Below, piece after piece: positions 8,259 to 18,851 of a DNA stretch of 64,000 bases. The stretch's first letter is position 1. Every line of letters starts with the position of its first letter. This stretch comes from Sporosarcina jeotgali (GTDB taxonomy: Bacteria; Bacillota; Bacilli; Bacillales_A; Planococcaceae). Location: contig NZ_CP116341.1 in the NCBI RefSeq assembly GCF_033304595.1, positions 2,268,501 through 2,332,500 on the forward strand. The letters are read 5' to 3'. The notes below the pieces were generated by a model. That model made no database searches, was not told the DNA's origin, and saw nothing but the letters and a program-made list of their open reading frames with translations. A program made the translations under genes and the position numbers.

Positions 8259-9242
8259 TCACGTCTGTTTGGTTTTAGATTCGTCTGTTATGTAATTTAC
8301 GAACCATTCTGCTACTTTTTCTGCATCGTGCATTACCCGCTCATTCTCAGCGAGCGCAATATCTTCTTGCCAAATTTCAGGCACTAACTTTTGCAATTCC
8401 TCAAGATCCCGTTCCACTGGCCAAGATGTGACCATCTGTCCCGCTTCGGTTAAAAGCGGCATGATGTCCGTCTTATTCAATAACACTGCGTCCAGGAAAG
8501 GTTTTCCGACATGATCATAAAGTGCTGCAACATGTTCGGACGCTGTATACCGGTACGTCTCACCTTTTTGCGTTGTTAAGTTCCCGACATATACTTTACT
8601 AGCTTTACTATTTAGAACAGCATCCCGAATATCCTGTACAAGCAAGGAAGGTAAAATACTCGTATACAAACTTCCAGGTCCGATGATGATCAAATCTGCC
8701 TGCTGAATTGCATTCAATGTCTCTGGCAATGGCTTAGCATCTTGCGGGGATAAATAGACCTGTCTGATTTTCCGGGCGTACATTGGAATCTTGGACTCCC
8801 CCGTAACAATCGTTCCGTCATCCAGCTCTGCATGCAGCGTAATCCGCTGATTGGCTGCTGGAAGTACTTTCCCTTTAATGTTCAATACCTGGCCAGTTTT
8901 CTTAACCGCACTGGCAAAGTCACCAGTAATGTCTGTCATCGCTGCGAGCATTAAATTCCCTAGTGAGTGTCCGTGGAGATCATCTTTCGTTGAAAAACGG
9001 TACTGGAAAAGCTGCTCGATAAGAGGTTCAACATCTGAAAGCGCTGCCATCACCTTTCGGACATCACCGGGAGGCGGGATATCATACTGATCCAACAGCC
9101 TCCCTGAACTTCCGCCATCATCCGCAACTGTAACCACTGCGGTTAAATCGACTGGGTACTTCTTCAATCCTCGAAGCAGCGTCGACAAACCTGTACCGCC
9201 TCCAAACACCACAACCTTTTTGCGGTTATTGGGTGTTGCCAT
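8259..9242 (-). CDS. yvcK: YvcK/GlmR family UDP-sugar-binding regulator
   Basis: A 327-residue cytoplasmic protein of the CofD-like family. The nucleotide-binding N-terminus [18 protein letters not shown] is followed by [16 protein letters not shown] and [16 protein letters not shown]. In B. subtilis YvcK (GlmR) binds UDP-GlcNAc and stimulates GlmS, steering carbon into peptidoglycan precursors during growth on gluconeogenic substrates. It ends 25 bases before whiA and starts four bases after rapZ, so it is tightly coupled. Unlike true CofD it makes no F420; no F420 genes are nearby. Confidence 0.95.
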   Translation of the reverse strand: MATPNNRKKVVVFGGGTGLSTLLRGLKKYPVDLTAVVTVADDGGSSGRLLDQYDIPPPGDVRKVMAALSDVEPLIEQLFQYRFSTKDDLHGHSLGNLMLAAMTDITGDFASAVKKTGQVLNIKGKVLPAANQRITLHAELDDGTIVTGESKIPMYARKIRQVYLSPQDAKPLPETLNAIQQADLIIIGPGSLYTSILPSLLVQDIRDAVLNSKASKVYVGNLTTQKGETYRYTASEHVAALYDHVGKPFLDAVLLNKTDIMPLLTEAGQMVTSWPVERDLEELQKLVPEIWQEDIALAENERVMHDAEKVAEWFVNYITDESKTKQT

Positions 9243-9246
9243 AGCG

Positions 9247-10134
9247 TCAGCCCTTTCTTTTTTCGATATGCTGGTGTGTTACATAGGTTGTATAGTCGTC
9301 TTTGAATAGATTTCCAAAGTATTCCGCCAGAGTAACAGAACGATGCTGTCCCCCTGTACAACCGAATGCAATTACGACTTGTGATTTGCCTTCGTTCTTA
9401 TATTGAGGGATTAAAAACTGGAATAGATCAGAGAGTTTTGTTATCAATGTTTTCGTATCTTCCCATTTCAGCACATACTCATAGACATCTTTATCAAGAC
9501 CCGTTTGCGGACGCATGGATTCATTATAATAGGGGTTCGGTAAAAAACGAACGTCAAATACGACGTCTGCGTCAATTGGCATTCCATGCTTGAAACCGAA
9601 CGAAATGAAATTTAATGTGAAATTTTCACCTTCGCCTACTGAGAACTCGGCAATAATTTTGTCTCTAAGTTGTTTTGGCTTCATGCGTGACGTGTTAAAG
9701 ATTGAACGCGCACGGCCTTTCACATCACTTAAGAGCCCTCGTTCTTTTTGTATGCCGGTTAACGGCTGACGTCCGTTGGCTAAAGGATGTGATCTCCGCG
9801 TTTCTTTATAACGGCTGACGAGTGTTTCATCATCCGCTTCCAGGAAAAGAATTCGAGTCGAAACCGTATCCATTCGAGTTAAATTATCGATTGCATCGAG
9901 TAGGGCGTCGAATAGACCGCCGCCGCGTGTATCGATGACGGCGGCAATTTTTGATTTTTTATCCGCAGACTTCATCATTAGATCAAGAAATGTCACGAGC
10001 AGTTCCGGCGGTAAATTATCGATGCAGTAATAGCCCATATCTTCAAAACTTTGCATTGCTACAGACTTACCCGCCCCCGACATACCTGTAATAATGACCA
10101 GTTCGAGTTCTTCAGAATGTACATCAGTCTCCAT
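9247..10134 (-). CDS. rapZ: RapZ/YvcJ family nucleotide-binding protein
   Basis: A 295-residue P-loop protein with Walker A GMSGAGKS near the N-terminus, [10 protein letters not shown], a [18 protein letters not shown] segment and the conserved C-terminal [10 protein letters not shown]. In E. coli RapZ binds GlmY/GlmZ RNA; in Bacillus (YvcJ) it hydrolyses GTP and affects competence, and RNA targets are not established. The open frame extends to 10212, but the [14 protein letters not shown] start at 10134 has GGAAGGTG at good spacing and lies four bases after the nudix stop. The extra 26 residues overlap the nudix gene and are rejected. Confidence 0.95.
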   Translation of the reverse strand: METDVHSEELELVIITGMSGAGKSVAMQSFEDMGYYCIDNLPPELLVTFLDLMMKSADKKSKIAAVIDTRGGGLFDALLDAIDNLTRMDTVSTRILFLEADDETLVSRYKETRRSHPLANGRQPLTGIQKERGLLSDVKGRARSIFNTSRMKPKQLRDKIIAEFSVGEGENFTLNFISFGFKHGMPIDADVVFDVRFLPNPYYNESMRPQTGLDKDVYEYVLKWEDTKTLITKLSDLFQFLIPQYKNEGKSQVVIAFGCTGGQHRSVTLAEYFGNLFKDDYTTYVTHQHIEKRKG

Positions 10135-10138
10135 CGGT

Positions 10139-10609
10139 TCAATCACCTTCCATAGACTTTTGAATTTTTTCGTCAAGAAGCTCAAATTCCTCAGTATACG
10201 TAAATGTACCATATTGAATGCCTGGGCTTGAAGCAGCGAACAACAAGTTCGTACGATCGCCTTCTGCCATTGGCAGCGTATTTAAAGCCTCTACAGGATG
10301 CCAGCCAAGCTCTCCTTCAATCGTTTCAGTGAGTGGAGTTCCTGTTAGATCATGAGCGATGAATGTATACAGCATCCACTCATCCACAACTTCCTCGCCC
10401 CTGCGAATGACCATCGTGAACACACCTTTAAGATGAGGGGCACCGGGCTTTGCACCAGTTTCTTCCGTGAATTCGCGGACAGCCGTTTCCATGATGGACT
10501 CACCTGCATCCATCTTGCCGCCAGGAGCCACATACCAGCCTCTTCGCGGTTTTTTCAATAATAACATTTTTCCGTCTTTCACAACGAGCAAGTTTACAAT
10601 TCTTTGCAT
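10139..10609 (-). CDS. NUDIX hydrolase (YvcI-like)
   Basis: A 156-residue protein with a complete NUDIX box: GGKMDAGES, then [11 protein letters not shown], matching GX5EX7REUXEEXGU at about residues 33-55. Mg2+-dependent hydrolysis of a nucleoside diphosphate linked to another moiety is expected; position and length resemble B. subtilis YvcI, annotated as an 8-oxo-dGTPase-like enzyme, but the substrate is unknown. It is the first gene of the rapZ-yvcK-whiA-crh operon, and its 3' end contains the rapZ ribosome-binding site. Confidence 0.9.
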   Translation of the reverse strand: MQRIVNLLVVKDGKMLLLKKPRRGWYVAPGGKMDAGESIMETAVREFTEETGAKPGAPHLKGVFTMVIRRGEEVVDEWMLYTFIAHDLTGTPLTETIEGELGWHPVEALNTLPMAEGDRTNLLFAASSPGIQYGTFTYTEEFELLDEKIQKSMEGD

Positions 10610-10672
10610 AAGCGTTCCTCACTTCTCTTTGTACACATAGTAATAAGTATAATCGATTTCTTCGAAAAACGA

Positions 10673-10711
10673 CACAAAAAGAAGCTGCCGGCATCGTTCA
10701 CTCCGGCAGCC
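10673..10711 (-). terminator. Terminator after trxB
   Basis: GCTGCCGG...CCGGCAGC 8-bp stem with an 11-base loop, followed on the minus strand by TTCTTTTTG. It separates trxB from the nudix operon. Confidence 0.85.
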
Positions 10712-10821
10712 TAAAAGTTTATTAAAAAAATAGGGGGTCAATCAACACTCTTAGTATAACCGATAAGTATTTCAGGAGCGTTACAAAATTGTTAAAGTTG
10801 CGTTAAGGAAAGTTTTTTCAC

Positions 10822-11832
<1,011 letters not shown>

Positions 11833-11878
11833 TCAACTTATCTGCCTACTATCCGCAATGGATGCACAGGGAGTTTTT

Positions 11879-13405
11879 TCAAGAGAAGTTTGGAAGGAGT
11901 TCGAACAATTCGCTTACATATTTAGTGAGGGTAGGTGTACTTATCTCATACAATGCTGACAGATTTGTTTTCGTGACGCCTTTGTTGCGGGAAGAGTGAA
12001 ACATGTAATCAGCAGCTGCAGCAATCGCTTTTGGATTTTTGAATGGATACTGCTTTGTAATCCCAATTTCAAATAACGTAAACCACATTTGAAATAGATG
12101 AGTGCCCTCTTCGTCAAGCGGATTATGTTTCGCATATAATAACTCACTCGCTTGCATAGCCCGATTGAATGCCTCATCTGCGATTGTCTTTTCCACTAGA
12201 TGGTAATCCAAACTGGAAGCGAGGACAAGCTTCTCAAGATCCTCCAGCTTTTCCACATCTATATAAGCAGGGTGTGCAATAATTTCTTGTTTATGAATGG
12301 ACTTCCCTAAAAGAAAGAAGCCGAACATTCTTTCACTGACATACTCATTGCCGATTTTGTCGAGTAAGAATTGCTTGTCCTGTGTATAGACAGATGTATC
12401 AATTTCTTTATTCTCGTTAGCATCTATCCATGGTTCCAGACCAGCTTTTGAAGGGTCGATTTCAATCAGACGGCTAAATGCTGTTTCAGCCTGCTGCCTG
12501 TGCCCTGAAAAGAAAGCCGCATGGGCAAGCCAGAAGAAGAAGCCTGCGTCGCCTTCGAACCCTTTCTTCTGAATGCTGCGTAACCAGTGGTATGCTTCTT
12601 TATGATTACCAATCAGAGCGAAAGTAGCTCCCAATTTGTACCGGTTCTCAAACTGATATGGCCGAATTTTAACGAGTAATTCAGTAAGGGGCAGTAATTT
12701 TTCCTGATCCCCCTCGTAGTAATAGAAAACAGCTAGATTACATAACGCATGGATATTGCCTTGATCTTTTCGCAATACGTCGTACAACAATGCACGGGCA
12801 TCCGAAGTTTCGCCTTTATAAAAATAAGCGAGGGCTAGGTTGTTAAACGAAGACCAAGATTCTGGATAATCCACAACGATGTCTTCTAAGACGGAGACCG
12901 CTTTGTCAAACTCGCCAGTTTCCATTAACCTTCTTGCTTTTTCTTGCAGCAAGTGAACTTCCTCGTCCGCCGGCTCGTCATCTGCTAAAAATGCGGCTTC
13001 TTGCTCTGCAAATTCAATGATTTCTTTCGCTTCTTCTGAAAGTTCCCCTTCAGGCGCCACATTCATATATTTTTCCGCAAATAATTTTGCTTCACGCAAT
13101 AGCCCTAGATGTGCATGAATCTCTGCAAGATAGAAAATCACATCCCCATCTGCAGGCTCCAATTCATACGCTTGAATCAATAAATCGAGCGCTTCTTCAA
13201 AACGCCCTTCCTCCATCACCATAATGCCGTATTGCATGACAATTTGATGATCATTAGGGTTAAGTTCTACAGCACGCTTCAAATATTTCAGAGCCTCCGG
13301 AAATTGTTCTTTCTGAATTTCCGCCAGTGCCCGTTCATAGTAAAAATCACCGTCTGGGACAAATGAAATAATTTTATTGGGTTTTTTTTGCTCGTTTTTA
13401 TCCAA
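11879..13405 (-). CDS. Tetratricopeptide repeat protein (YvcD-like)
   Basis: About 508 residues with TPR units over roughly residues 20-330. Examples are YYERALAEIQKEQFPEALKY, LKRAVELNPNDHQIVMQYG and LALAYFYKGETSDARALLYDV, with the classic W/LG/Y and A positions. The C-terminal ~170 residues lack obvious repeats. It is probably a cytoplasmic adaptor; partner unknown. The frame opens at 13477, but CGGAGGA six to seven bases before TTG at 13405 (reading MDKNEQKKPNKIISF) marks the start. In B. subtilis the gene also lies between trxB and the yvoF/ppaX group. Confidence 0.88.
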   Translation of the reverse strand: MDKNEQKKPNKIISFVPDGDFYYERALAEIQKEQFPEALKYLKRAVELNPNDHQIVMQYGIMVMEEGRFEEALDLLIQAYELEPADGDVIFYLAEIHAHLGLLREAKLFAEKYMNVAPEGELSEEAKEIIEFAEQEAAFLADDEPADEEVHLLQEKARRLMETGEFDKAVSVLEDIVVDYPESWSSFNNLALAYFYKGETSDARALLYDVLRKDQGNIHALCNLAVFYYYEGDQEKLLPLTELLVKIRPYQFENRYKLGATFALIGNHKEAYHWLRSIQKKGFEGDAGFFFWLAHAAFFSGHRQQAETAFSRLIEIDPSKAGLEPWIDANENKEIDTSVYTQDKQFLLDKIGNEYVSERMFGFFLLGKSIHKQEIIAHPAYIDVEKLEDLEKLVLASSLDYHLVEKTIADEAFNRAMQASELLYAKHNPLDEEGTHLFQMWFTLFEIGITKQYPFKNPKAIAAAADYMFHSSRNKGVTKTNLSALYEISTPTLTKYVSELFELLPNFS

Positions 13406-13495
13406 ACAGATTCCTCCGAAAAAACAAGAAGGAACGATTAAGACGCCCCTTCTTGCAATATGTCTACAGTATACCATAACTTCTTTTGTACAACG

Positions 13496-14020
13496 TTAAA
13501 CCTTTAGCGTGTTTTTTTCCCGTTCAGCCCTCTGTTCGGCAGTATAAATTATTTGAACAGGATTCCCGCCAGCAAAAGCACCAGCCGGGATATCCTTATT
13601 CACAAGCGAAGCTGCAGAGACGACCGCGCCATCACCAATTGTAACTCCAGGCAATATTGTAGAGTTGGCACCAATCATAACTTCGTCTCCAATCACTACA
13701 TCCCCAATCCGGTACTCGTCAATTAAGTACTCATGAGCCAAGATCGTCGAATTGAAGCCGATGATTGTATTTTTCCCGATACGGATGCGTTCAGGGAACA
13801 TGACATCAGGAAAGACCATGAGTGCAACCGCTGTGTGCTGACCGACTTCCATCCGTAAAAATGTTCTATAAAGCCAGTTTTTTGCTTTAAAGAACGGTGT
13901 GTAGCGAGAAATTTGAATGACCATAAAATTCTTTGCCACTTTGAAAAACGAGACGGTTTTGTACAAGTTCCAGAGTGAATTTCCTTTCCCATGCACCTGA
14001 AAGCGGTCTGTCTTTCTCAT
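13496..14020 (-). CDS. Hexapeptide-repeat acyltransferase (YvoF-like)
   Basis: 174 residues with left-handed beta-helix hexapeptide repeats (IGKNTIIGFNSTIL, IGDVVIGDEVMIGANSTILP, GVTIGDGAVVSAASLV) and the terminal AGNP-like motif AGGNPVQI, the pattern of the maltose/galactoside acetyltransferase family. Acetyl-CoA-dependent O-acetylation is likely, but the acceptor cannot be told. It overlaps ppaX by four bases and is the last gene of the hprK-lgt-yvoD-ppaX operon. Confidence 0.87.
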   Translation of the reverse strand: MRKTDRFQVHGKGNSLWNLYKTVSFFKVAKNFMVIQISRYTPFFKAKNWLYRTFLRMEVGQHTAVALMVFPDVMFPERIRIGKNTIIGFNSTILAHEYLIDEYRIGDVVIGDEVMIGANSTILPGVTIGDGAVVSAASLVNKDIPAGAFAGGNPVQIIYTAEQRAEREKNTLKV

Positions 14021-14670
14021 TTTACTTTCACACCTGTAAGTTCATAAAGATCTGAAATGTGGTTCAACATATAGTCTGGGTTAAAAGTCGAAAGAAATTC
14101 TGGACCTTTTAAAGACCACGAAACCGCAGCAGTGCGGACACCTGCATTTTTCCCGCCTTCGATGTCATGATAGTTATCCCCGACCATTAAAACTTCTTCT
14201 TTAGATGCATGCAAACGCTCTATCGCCAGTAACAAAGGTTCGGGATCCGGCTTCGGATTCTGCACATTATCTAATCCGATAACCGTTTCAAATAGATGGG
14301 AAATGCCGATCAAATCCAATCCTTTTTGGACCATATCATTTCTTTTAGTAGAGACTACCGCCATACGGATTCCATGGTTTGCTAAATGAGTTAACACTTC
14401 TGTAACTCCGTCAAACTCGGAAACTAAACGGTCATGGTTGGTCATGTTCCATTCCCGATACTCTTGAATCATTCCTTCCGTCTTAGAAGGATCCATCTTA
14501 GTGAAGGTCTCAGCCAATGTCGGTCCTAAGAAAGGTAAAATTTCAGTTCGTGTATATTGTCCGGGGTAATGTTTTCCGAGCAATTGCTCAAAAGACTGCA
14601 TGATCAATTCATTTGTGTCTAATAACGTACCGTCCAAATCGAACAGTATGGTTGTAATTGGCTTATCCAT
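14017..14670 (-). CDS. ppaX: Pyrophosphatase PpaX (HAD superfamily)
   Basis: A 217-residue HAD hydrolase with motif I DLDGTLLDT (nucleophile and acid/base Asp), motif II VVSTKR, a Lys near PKPDPEPLL and motif III MVGDNYHDIEGGKNAG. In Firmicutes, PpaX next to hprK hydrolyses the pyrophosphate released when HprK dephosphorylates P-Ser-HPr. Motifs alone would also allow a phosphoglycolate phosphatase, but hprK-operon context favours PpaX. Its AAAGGAGG lies inside the end of yvoD, with an eight-base overlap. Confidence 0.92.
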   Translation of the reverse strand: MDKPITTILFDLDGTLLDTNELIMQSFEQLLGKHYPGQYTRTEILPFLGPTLAETFTKMDPSKTEGMIQEYREWNMTNHDRLVSEFDGVTEVLTHLANHGIRMAVVSTKRNDMVQKGLDLIGISHLFETVIGLDNVQNPKPDPEPLLLAIERLHASKEEVLMVGDNYHDIEGGKNAGVRTAAVSWSLKGPEFLSTFNPDYMLNHISDLYELTGVKVK

Positions 14671-15628
14671 TAATAACAGCAGCCTCCTTTTCCAGTTTCT
14701 CGTTCAGCTTCTGTCTCCAGAAAAATGCAACTGCTATCGTTAATACAAACGCGGTTATAATTCGAATCAAAAGCAGCGGCCAGACAGGAATTCCTAACGG
14801 GATAAACAGTAAAGTATCTTCAATGACAGCATGACAAGCGACAAGGAAGATGAACGATAATGTTGCATCTCGTTTGCTGACCCCGTCTTCTTGAACTGCC
14901 TGAATCATAACTCCCGCACCATACGCAAGACCAATGACCAGCCCAGCCACGAGCGTTAAAGATGCGTTCGGCTGAACACCAATCAGTCTAGTGACAGGCG
15001 AAAATTTAGAGGAGAACTTTTCCAAGTACTTTCGGTCCTTCAAAAATTGCACGACAAGCATTAACGGGATTACAATGAGCGCGAGCTGCAAAACTCCGAA
15101 AGAAGCCTTTTGCAGTCCTAATAAAAGAATTTCAAGCCAGCCGTCTGGCACTGCAGCTGTTTCAGGAGCAATCCCATACTTCGCAATCTCACCGCCTCCT
15201 TGCCAAACGAGGTTGATGACAATTCCTGAGACCGCCGCTAAACCGAAGCGTACAACCAAGACAATCCAAAGTTTAACGCCAACTTTTAACGCAACACCCG
15301 TTTCGATGAACAAGTTGTGAGCAAAACTAAGCATGACCGCGATGATGAATACTTCTTTCACTGTCAAATCGAGCGACAGGATACCGGCAATTCCGGCATA
15401 CAAGTTCAATGCATTCCCGAGCACCAGAGGGATCGCCGCTTCTCCCCTTAATCCAAAAAGGTTCATAAATGGAGAGATCAGCTTAACAATCCAAGGCAGT
15501 ATCGGAGTATGTTGTAAAATTACAACGAGAATCGTGATAGGGAAAATAATTTTCCCCAGCGACCACGTTGTTTTCAATCCAGCTCCTAAGCCGTTCTTAA
15601 GCGTAGACACATTTGCGTCAGTTGTCAT
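14663..15628 (-). CDS. Nucleoside-recognition (Gate) domain membrane protein YvoD
   Basis: 321 residues with about eight hydrophobic segments, for example IIFPITILVVILQHTPILPWI, AAIPLVLGNALNLYAGIAGIL and VVQFL...LVAGLVIGLAYGAGVM, arranged as two Gate-type repeats like YvoD and spore maturation-type proteins. The function is unknown; some kind of membrane transport or gating is inferred from the fold only. It overlaps lgt upstream by 11 bases and ppaX downstream by 8. Confidence 0.83.
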   Translation of the reverse strand: MTTDANVSTLKNGLGAGLKTTWSLGKIIFPITILVVILQHTPILPWIVKLISPFMNLFGLRGEAAIPLVLGNALNLYAGIAGILSLDLTVKEVFIIAVMLSFAHNLFIETGVALKVGVKLWIVLVVRFGLAAVSGIVINLVWQGGGEIAKYGIAPETAAVPDGWLEILLLGLQKASFGVLQLALIVIPLMLVVQFLKDRKYLEKFSSKFSPVTRLIGVQPNASLTLVAGLVIGLAYGAGVMIQAVQEDGVSKRDATLSFIFLVACHAVIEDTLLFIPLGIPVWPLLLIRIITAFVLTIAVAFFWRQKLNEKLEKEAAVING

Positions 15629-16424
15629 TGTACCTCACATCCGTTTTTATGATAAACCTGCGATAAATGAGTATTCCAAGTGCAATGAGCACCCCTAAAA
15701 TAGAAACCACCTGCGCCGCACGAAGACCTCCTCCGTACAGACTATCCGTTCTCATTCCTTCAATGAAGAAACGTCCTACTGAATACCAACTGATATAGAA
15801 GAAGAAGATTTCACCGCGTTTCAAGTTCACTCTGCGCAATAGCAGAATGATGGCAAGCCCCACTAAGTTCCACATGGACTCATATAAAAAGGTTGGATGA
15901 TACGTAATCCCTTCAATTGTCATCTGATTCATAATCCAATCAGGGATGATGTTGTTTTCAAGAAATGACTGAGATACGGGTCCGCCATGAGCTTCTTGGT
16001 TCATAAAGTTGCCCCAGCGCCCGATGATTTGACCAATCAATAAACCCGGTGCTGTGATATCTGCAACTTTCCAGAAAGACACTCCGCGTTTTCTTGTAAA
16101 GATAACGGCTGTAATAATAGCGCCAATCAATGCACCGTGAATGGCGATGCCGCCTTCCCAAATCTTTATAATATCTCCGGGATTGTCTTTATAGAAATCC
16201 CAAGAGAAAATAACATAGTAAATTCGTGCGGAAATGATGGAGATGGGAACTGCCCAAATGAGCATATCCGTCAGGAAATCAGGGTGCATCTTTTGTTTTA
16301 CCATTTCCTTCTGTACGAGTAAAAACGCTAAAATGATTCCTGTCGCGATTAAAATTCCGTACCATCGGACTTCGAAAGTACCAAAAGAAAACGCAACTGG
16401 ATCGATTGCTAATAATGTATTCAT
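15618..16424 (-). CDS. lgt: Prolipoprotein diacylglyceryl transferase
   Basis: Membrane enzyme that transfers diacylglycerol from phosphatidylglycerol to the lipobox Cys of prelipoproteins such as PrsA in this window. The 268 residues have about seven membrane helices, the Lgt signature IIGRWGNFMNQEAHGG, the catalytic His in GGIAIHGALIGA and the C-terminal arginine motif EGMRTDSLY. It starts at the base after the hprK stop (TAA then ATG), so it is directly coupled to hprK, as in B. subtilis. Confidence 0.97.
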   Translation of the reverse strand: MNTLLAIDPVAFSFGTFEVRWYGILIATGIILAFLLVQKEMVKQKMHPDFLTDMLIWAVPISIISARIYYVIFSWDFYKDNPGDIIKIWEGGIAIHGALIGAIITAVIFTRKRGVSFWKVADITAPGLLIGQIIGRWGNFMNQEAHGGPVSQSFLENNIIPDWIMNQMTIEGITYHPTFLYESMWNLVGLAIILLLRRVNLKRGEIFFFYISWYSVGRFFIEGMRTDSLYGGGLRAAQVVSILGVLIALGILIYRRFIIKTDVRYNDN

Positions 16425-17378
16425 TTACCGATGAATCCCCTTTTCTTCTGCCGCAGCCGCCTTTTGACTAATCACTGCATCCAGCTTGTTTGTAAATTCC
16501 TCAGCTGCATTAATGCCTAATGTTTTAAGCCGATAATCCATTGCAGCCACTTCAATGATCACAGATAGATTTCGACCAGGACGAACAGGTACAATCAGCT
16601 TCGTCACTTCGGAATCCATAATCTTCAGTTTGTCTTCGTCCACACCTAGACGATCATACATTTTTTCAGGATCCCATATTTCCAAATCGATGACGAGAAC
16701 AATCCGTTTATCATCTTTAACAGAACTCGCTCCGAATAAGGTCATAATATCTATGATCCCGACTCCTCGAATTTCTAACATATGCTGAAGCAGCGGAGGA
16801 GGACTGCCGATTAAGATATTCTTCCCCACTTCCCGAATTTCAACGGAATCATCTGCAATAAGCCGATGTCCGCGCTTCACTAGTTCAAGTGCCGTCTCAC
16901 TTTTTCCGACACCGCTTTTTCCGGTGATCAGCACACCAATTCCATAGACGTCCACTAAAACTCCATGAAGGGTTTCCATTGGAGCCAATCGACCTGATAT
17001 AAAATTCGTGATCATCCCCGAAAGTCTCGTAGTCGGAACGTCCGCTCCTAAAACAGCAATCCCCATTCGCTCTGCGGCCATTTCAAGCTCTGGCGGAAGT
17101 GCCACGCCATGGGCCAAAACAAATGCGGGAGTATCTGGCGTACATAACAAATCCATTCGTTCAATCCGAAGTGATTCAGGAAGCATTTCGAAGAACGAGA
17201 TCTCCGTCTTCCCTAACAGCTGGATGCGCGTGCGCGTATAGAAATCGAAATAGCCTGCCATCTCCAGTCCGGGACGGGAGATATCACTTAACTCAATCGT
17301 TCGGTCAATCCCCCTGGCACCAGCCAGCAATTCCAAGTCAAACCGTTCCTGTATATCTTTAACCGTGACTCCACCCAT
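16425..17378 (-). CDS. hprK: HPr kinase/phosphorylase
   Basis: Bifunctional sensor that phosphorylates HPr and Crh at Ser46 when fructose-1,6-bisphosphate is high, and phosphorolyses them when phosphate is high. The product is 317 residues: an N-terminal domain (1-130), the conserved His in METLHGVLVD, Walker A GKSGVGKS, ADDSVEI, and the signature EIRGVGIIDIMTLFGA. The frame begins at a GTG at 17408, but GGAGGTGG seven bases before the ATG at 17378 decides the start and gives a length close to the family's 310. A sigma-A-like promoter lies at 17418-17445. Confidence 0.97.
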   Translation of the reverse strand: MGGVTVKDIQERFDLELLAGARGIDRTIELSDISRPGLEMAGYFDFYTRTRIQLLGKTEISFFEMLPESLRIERMDLLCTPDTPAFVLAHGVALPPELEMAAERMGIAVLGADVPTTRLSGMITNFISGRLAPMETLHGVLVDVYGIGVLITGKSGVGKSETALELVKRGHRLIADDSVEIREVGKNILIGSPPPLLQHMLEIRGVGIIDIMTLFGASSVKDDKRIVLVIDLEIWDPEKMYDRLGVDEDKLKIMDSEVTKLIVPVRPGRNLSVIIEVAAMDYRLKTLGINAAEEFTNKLDAVISQKAAAAEEKGIHR

Positions 17379-17417
17379 CTGATAGCCACCTCCATCTTCA
17401 TTTGTCACCTATGCATC

Positions 17418-17445
17418 ATTCTAACATTGAACATAGGATTTTGAA
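17418..17445 (-). promoter_or_regulatory. Probable sigma-A promoter of the hprK operon
   Basis: TTCAAA, 16-base spacer, TAGAAT on the minus strand, about 40 bases before the hprK start. Confidence 0.5.
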
Positions 17446-17495
17446 CGGTTTTTTGTATCGAGCATCCGCCGATTTTCATTATTCTGGCGGAACGA

Positions 17496-17532
17496 TTAAA
17501 AAGCCTCCCCTCGATTGCTTCGAGAGGAGACC
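17496..17532 (-). terminator. Terminator after the DUF4097 gene
   Basis: CTCCCCTCGA/TCGAGAGGAG stem with a short loop, then GGCTTTTTAATC on the minus strand. It insulates hprK from the upstream gene. Confidence 0.8.
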
Positions 17533-17543
17533 CAGTGTATTCC

Positions 17544-18779
17544 TTATTCGGCTTTATCGGGAGTATAACAAACCATGATAGAGCCCGTTTTAGATTCTGC
17601 AAAAACGTGCAGCGTGGAAGGGGCATCCTCTGCATCCTTCTTAAAGTTCATAGAGCGATGCAGCAGCTGATCCTGAGTAGATGTATTCTCTACATCTGGC
17701 AGTTTCAAATTCAAGCTGCCAATTGTGGATGTAATGCTTCCCACTAACGACAGTTGACGAGGTACATACAGCTCGATATTGCCGCCTACACTTTTCACAT
17801 CTAATTTTTCAGGAGTCTCATGTGCAGTAGTTACGGAGATGGAACCGTTAAGTGTTCTCGCTTGAGCATCTTTCACTTTCCCATCAATGTAAATGAGACC
17901 ATTCAATGTCTGAGTCTCAAGTTTTTTACTTTCGATACTGAGCAGCCGAATTTCTCCATTAAGAGTCTCAATGTCCACTTCGTTTGCTTTAACGTAGCTA
18001 ACATTGACTTTCCCGTTCGCTGTTTTTACGCGCAAAGCATCCGTTTCCAGATTACGCAATTCAAATCCGCCGTGTAATAGCCGAACAGAAATCTTGCGGT
18101 ACAGTTTCCCAGGAACAGTAAGAACCGTATTCACTTGTACCGTTTTAGAATTACTTGAAATTCTTAATGCCTGGTCATCTGTTACAAAGATCAGCTTTTC
18201 CATGAATTCTTGTTTTGCTTCTTCTTCGGTATTCGATGTGAATGTCTTTACTGAGAATACAGCTGAAATTTCGTCTCCTTCACCGGGTATAATCGATAAT
18301 TTACCATTGTCGATATCCACGATAATTTCATCCAGGTCTTTACCGTCTTTTTGCACGTTGTGCTCAAATGTTGTGGAAGCGCCAAAAGGATTTTCCATAT
18401 CAAACTGTTTCACTTTTTGAACTGCACTCTGCATGAATTGCATAAATTGGTCACCAACATTCGTCAGATCCTTACGAATATCTTCCATGAATTCTTCAGC
18501 AGAAGCGCCTGACCAGCCAGATTTTGAAGACTGCCCTTTTTCTTTAGAAGACTCTTTGTCCTGTGTTCCCTCATCCATTTTCGGTTCAGCATGAGGTTGT
18601 TCTTTTGACTCTTGTGCAGAATCACCGCTGGTTGCGGCTGGTTCAATTTCAGTAAAAAAACCAGCAGGCTTTTTTGCAGAATCATCTTGAGAGAGTGCTT
18701 CTAGCAACGTCAATGCCTCGTCCGTAGAAATCGTTCCATTTTCAAGCATAGTTAAAATGCGTTTTCTTTCGTTTTGCAT
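17544..18779 (-). CDS. DUF4097-domain protein with SHOCT-like N-terminus (YvlB-like)
   Basis: 411 residues. Residues 1-40 (MQNERKRILTMLENGTISTDEALTLLEAL) form the short helical N-terminal domain found in YvlB-type envelope stress proteins. A low-complexity Ser/Glu/Lys linker follows (about 40-95). The rest is a repetitive beta-rich DUF4097 domain with recurring (L/V)ETLNGEI, TQTLNGLIY and ARTLNGSIS motifs, suggesting a beta-helix. There is no signal peptide. The function is unknown. The ATG at 18779 has GGAGGCGAAAGAA upstream; the frame's 11 extra residues, beginning MHHHSTQEAKE, are rejected. It follows uvrA by 72 bases. Confidence 0.85.
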   Translation of the reverse strand: MQNERKRILTMLENGTISTDEALTLLEALSQDDSAKKPAGFFTEIEPAATSGDSAQESKEQPHAEPKMDEGTQDKESSKEKGQSSKSGWSGASAEEFMEDIRKDLTNVGDQFMQFMQSAVQKVKQFDMENPFGASTTFEHNVQKDGKDLDEIIVDIDNGKLSIIPGEGDEISAVFSVKTFTSNTEEEAKQEFMEKLIFVTDDQALRISSNSKTVQVNTVLTVPGKLYRKISVRLLHGGFELRNLETDALRVKTANGKVNVSYVKANEVDIETLNGEIRLLSIESKKLETQTLNGLIYIDGKVKDAQARTLNGSISVTTAHETPEKLDVKSVGGNIELYVPRQLSLVGSITSTIGSLNLKLPDVENTSTQDQLLHRSMNFKKDAEDAPSTLHVFAESKTGSIMVCYTPDKAE

Positions 18780-18851
18780 TTCTTTCGCCTCCTGAGTGGA
18801 ATGATGGTGCATATGATCTGCTTATCTATACGGCTTACAACAAAAAAAGTT